Made by a program: the position numbers and the translations under genes. Positions 8,119 to 10,883 of a DNA stretch of 10,883 bases are shown here, piece after piece (position 1 is the stretch's first letter; each line of letters opens with the position of its first letter). The stretch covers positions 1 to 10,883 of the forward strand of contig JAAYRN010000131.1 in NCBI GenBank assembly GCA_012518765.1, in the 5' to 3' direction. This DNA is from Bacteroidales bacterium. Its GTDB lineage: Bacteria; Bacteroidota; Bacteroidia; Bacteroidales; WCHB1-69. The notes under the pieces are model-generated. The model saw only the letters and a list, made by a program, of their open reading frames with translations. It was not told the origin of the DNA and searched no databases.

Positions 8119-8643
8119 TTATTTTTTTGATTTATTTATATAAGTAGGGGCATTTTTAGGTGATTTGCCCTTCATTACTTTCTGATAATGTGCATAAGTC
8201 ATTACTTCGGCTTGGGAGTTTACTTCTTCGGCTTCCATTACTTCGCCTATAAAAATAAGATGTGTACCTACATCTACAGTTTGTTCTAACTTACAGGTCA
8301 TATACGATACTACGTTATCCATAAATACAGGAACATCGCTATAGCCATGTTTTATCTTTTTTTGCTCCATTTTATTTTGGAGGTCTTTTCCACTTTTGTA
8401 GCCAAATGTACGAATTACATCTACGCTTGTATTTTCGGGAAGCAAAGAAATAGAAAAAACTCCTTTTTGTTTGATGAGCTCAGCTGTGTGGTTGTCTTTA
8501 TTACAACTTACACCAAATCGAACGGGTTCGGCTGTTATTTGGAAAACTACGGTAGCAATAAAACCATTTCCGTATTGTTTGTCTCCCGAACAAACTACGG
8601 CTAAGCCATAAGGCACTCTTAATAAAGAATCTAAATCAATCAT
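8119..8643 (-). CDS. Flavin reductase-like FMN-binding protein
   Basis: A 174-residue protein of the flavin reductase-like split-barrel family, which binds FMN and often passes electrons from NAD(P)H to flavin or a protein partner. Family features are LLRVPYGLAVVCSG at the N-terminus, the NGFIATVVFQIT strand-loop (residues 26-37), which normally contacts the flavin phosphate, PVRFGVSCNKDNHTAELI, and FSISLLPENT. The C-terminal part has THLIFIGEVMEAE and a late THYxx-like YAHYQKVMKGKSPKNAPTY. Some anaerobes carry this domain fused to rubredoxin (for example the Moorella high-molecular-weight rubredoxin, Hrb); here rubredoxin is the next gene, 17 bases away, so the two probably work as a pair. 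The start codon overlaps the glycosyltransferase stop (ATGA), which implies translational coupling. The true electron donor and acceptor are not shown by the sequence. Confidence 0.9.
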   Translation of the reverse strand: MIDLDSLLRVPYGLAVVCSGDKQYGNGFIATVVFQITAEPVRFGVSCNKDNHTAELIKQKGVFSISLLPENTSVDVIRTFGYKSGKDLQNKMEQKKIKHGYSDVPVFMDNVVSYMTCKLEQTVDVGTHLIFIGEVMEAEEVNSQAEVMTYAHYQKVMKGKSPKNAPTYINKSKK

Positions 8644-9557
8644 AAGTCGTGAATATTATTATATTTTAAATAGCATAAATAATTTAATTTATACAGATTA
8701 AATAAAAACAAATTAGGGTATTTGCTTTTAAAGTTTAAGAGCATTAGGTTTTTAAACAACAGATAGTTTACATAAAACACATAGGTTAATTTAAACTTCT
8801 CAATAAGTGTATATACACGCAACAGACGAATATCTTTGATTAATAAATCGCGATTTGGATAATTTTCTAATAATATTTTTAGGTTTTGAACGCCTTGTCG
8901 GGTTTTTTCTAAATAAACTTCATTTGTGTCTATCCCTGTGTGATACAAGGGATTATCAATATGTTGAATTACATTACCTCGTTTTCTCAATTCAAATCCA
9001 AATAAAGTATCTTCGTGTCCATAGTTTTTCAATAGTTCGTTGAATCGTATTGACATAAATAATTTTCTGGCTATTAAAAAATTGAAAGTCGAAAAACGAG
9101 AATTTGGATTTTTATTTCTTTCTTCTGCCGATTTGGTTTCGGATCGGGTTCCGTATACCCACCTTAGATAGAAATCGGCGGGAGGCGATATTTTTTTGTA
9201 TGCTGTACCTCCACATACTACAACCGACTCTCCTTTGCAATAGGGAATATAACGGGCTATAAATTGATCATCAAGGGGTTCAGAATCGCAATCTAAAAAC
9301 AACAAATAATCATATTCTGCTTGTCCTGCCAAAAAATTTCGGGCTACTGCTCTACCTGCTTTGGTGGGCAGTTCGATAAGTTTCGTTTTAGATAGTTTTT
9401 TTAATACGCTATTATCTTCTCTTGAAAGGGTGTTGTCGGAGGCATCGTCTAATAAAAGTATTTCAAAATCTATCGATAATTTCTCGGCTTGGGCATGTAG
9501 ACTGTGAACCAAATCTACTGCATTGTAATTATATATGGGAATGAGTATAGATAACAT
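8640..9557 (-). CDS. Family 2 glycosyltransferase
   Basis: A 305-residue GT-A fold enzyme that should transfer a sugar from a nucleotide donor to an envelope or extracellular glycan at the cytoplasmic face of the membrane. Motifs in order are LSILIPIYNYN at the start, LLLDDAS (35-40, donor nucleotide), GRAVARNFL (68-75), the metal-binding DxD as FLDCDSEP (Asp89/Asp91), and GHEDTLFGFEL (180-190) with the Glu-Asp pair expected to include the catalytic base. The last 55 residues are rich in Leu, Tyr, Phe, Asn and Lys and may lie against the membrane; no clear transmembrane helix is present. The gene begins 4 bases after ftsE and ends in an ATGA overlap with the flavin reductase-like gene, so it sits firmly inside that unit. 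Donor and acceptor sugars cannot be inferred. Confidence 0.92.
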   Translation of the reverse strand: MLSILIPIYNYNAVDLVHSLHAQAEKLSIDFEILLLDDASDNTLSREDNSVLKKLSKTKLIELPTKAGRAVARNFLAGQAEYDYLLFLDCDSEPLDDQFIARYIPYCKGESVVVCGGTAYKKISPPADFYLRWVYGTRSETKSAEERNKNPNSRFSTFNFLIARKLFMSIRFNELLKNYGHEDTLFGFELRKRGNVIQHIDNPLYHTGIDTNEVYLEKTRQGVQNLKILLENYPNRDLLIKDIRLLRVYTLIEKFKLTYVFYVNYLLFKNLMLLNFKSKYPNLFLFNLYKLNYLCYLKYNNIHDL

Positions 9558-9561
9558 GTTC

Positions 9562-10425
9562 TTATAAAACTTTGCCGTGTTCTATTTGTAAAACACGTGA
9601 TGGTAGTTCATTGATAATAAAATTACTATGAGTAGCTATCAAAACCGATGTTCCTTTTTTGCTGATTTCGTGAAACAGTTTAAATATTTCAAACGATGTT
9701 TCAGGATCGAGGTTTCCTGTAGGCTCGTCGGCTAAAATTATTTCAGGATTATTAACCAAAGCTCGTGCTATACAGACGCGTTGTTGTTCGCCTCCCGATA
9801 ATTGATGTGGCATTTTATGTCCTTTTGTTTTCAGTCCGACTAAGGTCAATACTTCGTCTATGCGTTCGTCTCGTTTTACATTGTCTTTCCAGCCTGTTAC
9901 TTTGGTAACAAATTTCAGATTTTCGTATACGCTACGGTCATATAATAATTGAAAATCTTGAAATACAATACCTAATTTTCGGCGTAGGCGTTGCACATTT
10001 TTCGATTTAATATTCACTAAATTATATCCAGCAACTACAACTTCGCCATTTTTTGCAGGCACTTCACCGTATAATAGTTTAAGTAAATTGCTTTTCCCGC
10101 TACCTGTTTTCCCTATGATATATATAAGTTCTCCTTTTTCTACTGTAAATGAAACATCGGAAAGTATTAGTATTTTTTTCTGATATATGTCGGCATGATT
10201 GACTACAATCACAGGAGATTGAACTTCGGCTGTTGCCTCTTTTTGTTCTTCTTTTTGAATTGATTCTGAAATTATAGTTTCCTCTTCTATTGCTTCATTC
10301 TGATTTTCTATAGGTTTGTTTTCTGTATTATCTTCGATTGTTTCAACCTTGGCTGTCGATTCTACAGGCGTATTTTGTTCGTTGTTATCATTGTCTAAAA
10401 CAGGTTCGACTTCTAAATTAATCAT
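9562..10425 (-). CDS. ftsE: FtsE-like ABC transporter ATP-binding protein with acidic N-terminal extension
   Basis: The core (about residues 72-287) is an ABC ATPase close to FtsE, which with the membrane protein FtsX controls cell-wall hydrolysis at division. Visible motifs are Walker A GKTGSGKS (105-112, followed by Asn), Q-loop Gln156 in VFQDFQLL, signature LSGGEQQR (209-216), Walker B IILADEP with Glu234, D-loop GNLD (237-240) and switch His266. Typical FtsE is about 220-230 residues; this one has about 71 extra at the N-terminus, rich in Glu and Asn and with 20 acidic against 4 basic residues, probably disordered. No in-frame ATG lies nearer the core, so the ATG at 10425 stands. FtsX is not in the window. 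A -7-type element lies 27 bases upstream. A related LolD/MacB-type ATPase is the main alternative identity. Confidence 0.85.
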   Translation of the reverse strand: MINLEVEPVLDNDNNEQNTPVESTAKVETIEDNTENKPIENQNEAIEEETIISESIQKEEQKEATAEVQSPVIVVNHADIYQKKILILSDVSFTVEKGELIYIIGKTGSGKSNLLKLLYGEVPAKNGEVVVAGYNLVNIKSKNVQRLRRKLGIVFQDFQLLYDRSVYENLKFVTKVTGWKDNVKRDERIDEVLTLVGLKTKGHKMPHQLSGGEQQRVCIARALVNNPEIILADEPTGNLDPETSFEIFKLFHEISKKGTSVLIATHSNFIINELPSRVLQIEHGKVL

Positions 10426-10451
10426 GCTTTTAATCTATTTATTTCACTTTG

Positions 10452-10459
10452 CAAAAATA
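10452..10459 (-). promoter_or_regulatory. Candidate Bacteroidota -7 element for ftsE
   Basis: On the minus strand this reads TATTTTTG, a full match to the Bacteroidota -7 consensus TAnnTTTG. It sits 26 bases before the ATG of ftsE, so transcription would start about 20 bases upstream of the coding region. I find no TTTG at the expected -33 position, so the call rests on one box and on its location in the 85-base gap after the thioesterase gene. Confidence 0.45.
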
Positions 10460-10510
10460 CATTTTTTTTATAAAAACCTTTGCTATTTTTGTTCCATAAT
10501 AAAGAAATAA

Positions 10511-10883
10511 TTATTTATTATTTTTCTCCCATGCTAACATAATCCTACAAGCCTCATTCTGATTGTTTTCTGTAAAAACTGAGGACACAAAAATATTTTC
10601 TGATATTTCTTTTTTCTGAATGGTTATTCTATCCAAATGTTTGGCTTGGGAAATAAATTGGATATTGCATGTTTTTAATTTGTGATTTTGATGAAATTCA
10701 TAAGGGTATTCATTTATAGCCCACAACACGTAACGAGTGTTATTTACATGTTTATTCATATCTATATCGGAATAAGCCACTGGAAAAAACGAGGGAGTGG
10801 CGGGATATTCTACAGTTGGAATTTTGGGTATTTTTTTTGATAAAACATGGTGGTCGTATGTAATATTTTTCTCTTTTTGTAAA
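10511..10883 (-). CDS. Acyl-ACP thioesterase, C-terminal part (cut by window edge)
   Basis: The open frame runs off the right edge; the visible 123 residues are the C-terminal half of an expected protein of roughly 245. An internal GTG at 10780 is not the start, because the frame continues upstream through PATPSFFPVAYSD. The hallmark is YSDIDMNKHVNNTRYVLWAIN, matching the second hotdog domain of acyl-ACP thioesterases (plant FatA/FatB and bacterial relatives), where the Asp, Asn and His of DxNxHVNN are catalytic. These enzymes release fatty acids from acyl carrier protein in the cytoplasm. After the motif comes LKTCNIQFISQAKHLDRI; where plant FatB has a Glu-Cys pair this protein appears to have Gln-Ala. 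It is the furthest upstream gene here, 85 bases before ftsE, and probably belongs to a separate transcript. Confidence 0.85.
   Translation of the reverse strand, partial: LQKEKNITYDHHVLSKKIPKIPTVEYPATPSFFPVAYSDIDMNKHVNNTRYVLWAINEYPYEFHQNHKLKTCNIQFISQAKHLDRITIQKKEISENIFVSSVFTENNQNEACRIMLAWEKNNK

Noticed and set aside
8347..9043. Plus-strand frames opposite the flavin reductase and glycosyltransferase genes
   Set aside because: Both lie within genes with clear family motifs and show only low-complexity hydrophobic or random translations.
10484..10491. Plus-strand TATTTTTG matching the -7 consensus
   Set aside because: No plus-strand gene follows, and no TTTG sits at the -33 distance; chance occurrence in AT-rich DNA is likely.
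10496..10521. AT-only inverted repeat (ATAATAAA / TTTATTAT) over the thioesterase stop
   Set aside because: It has no GC pairs and no minus-strand T-run after it; such repeats arise by chance in DNA this AT-rich.

Overview
The window looks like a stretch of a Bacteroidota chromosome, probably from an anaerobic or microaerophilic member of the Bacteroidia. Four observations support this: AT-rich DNA, a protein carrying a type IX secretion (T9SS) C-terminal sorting domain, the Bacteroidota-type GlmU-like protein with its N-terminal LLPFTYTRP signature, and a promoter-like TAnnTTTG element instead of sigma-70 boxes. Rubredoxin points to anaerobic or O2-sensitive redox chemistry. I see no tRNA, rRNA, CRISPR array, insertion sequence or phage gene. 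Nine genes are complete and one is cut by the right edge; all but one lie on the minus strand.

Reading in the minus direction from the right edge: the C-terminal half of an acyl-ACP thioesterase (10883-10511). After an 85-base gap with a good -7 element comes a compact unit: an FtsE-like ABC ATPase with an unusual acidic N-terminal tail, a family 2 glycosyltransferase (4-base gap), a flavin reductase-like protein (ATGA overlap with the glycosyltransferase) and a 56-residue rubredoxin (17-base gap). The unit ends at a clear intrinsic terminator (7861-7903).

Next is a secreted T9SS-sorted protein (start best placed at 7781) containing a tandem GDTI repeat, and 12 bases later a double-length adenylate kinase made of two fused kinase domains. 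The second domain has lost two AMP-side residues. A plus-strand membrane phosphoglycerol-transferase-like gene (LTA synthase family, 2450-4450) then runs head-on into the kinase gene, overlapping it by 8 bases, and separates it from the Obg GTPase gene (2269-1271). Obg is followed after 13 bases by the GlmU-like protein (1257-55).

The functional themes are envelope building (GlmU-like protein, LTA synthase-like enzyme, glycosyltransferase, FtsE, thioesterase), nucleotide and ribosome housekeeping (adenylate kinase, Obg) and a small flavin/rubredoxin electron-transfer pair. I see no convincing new multi-gene system. The best leads are the tandem adenylate kinase with a divergent second half, the acidic extension on FtsE, the split flavin reductase/rubredoxin pair, and the antisense gene between adk and obg.
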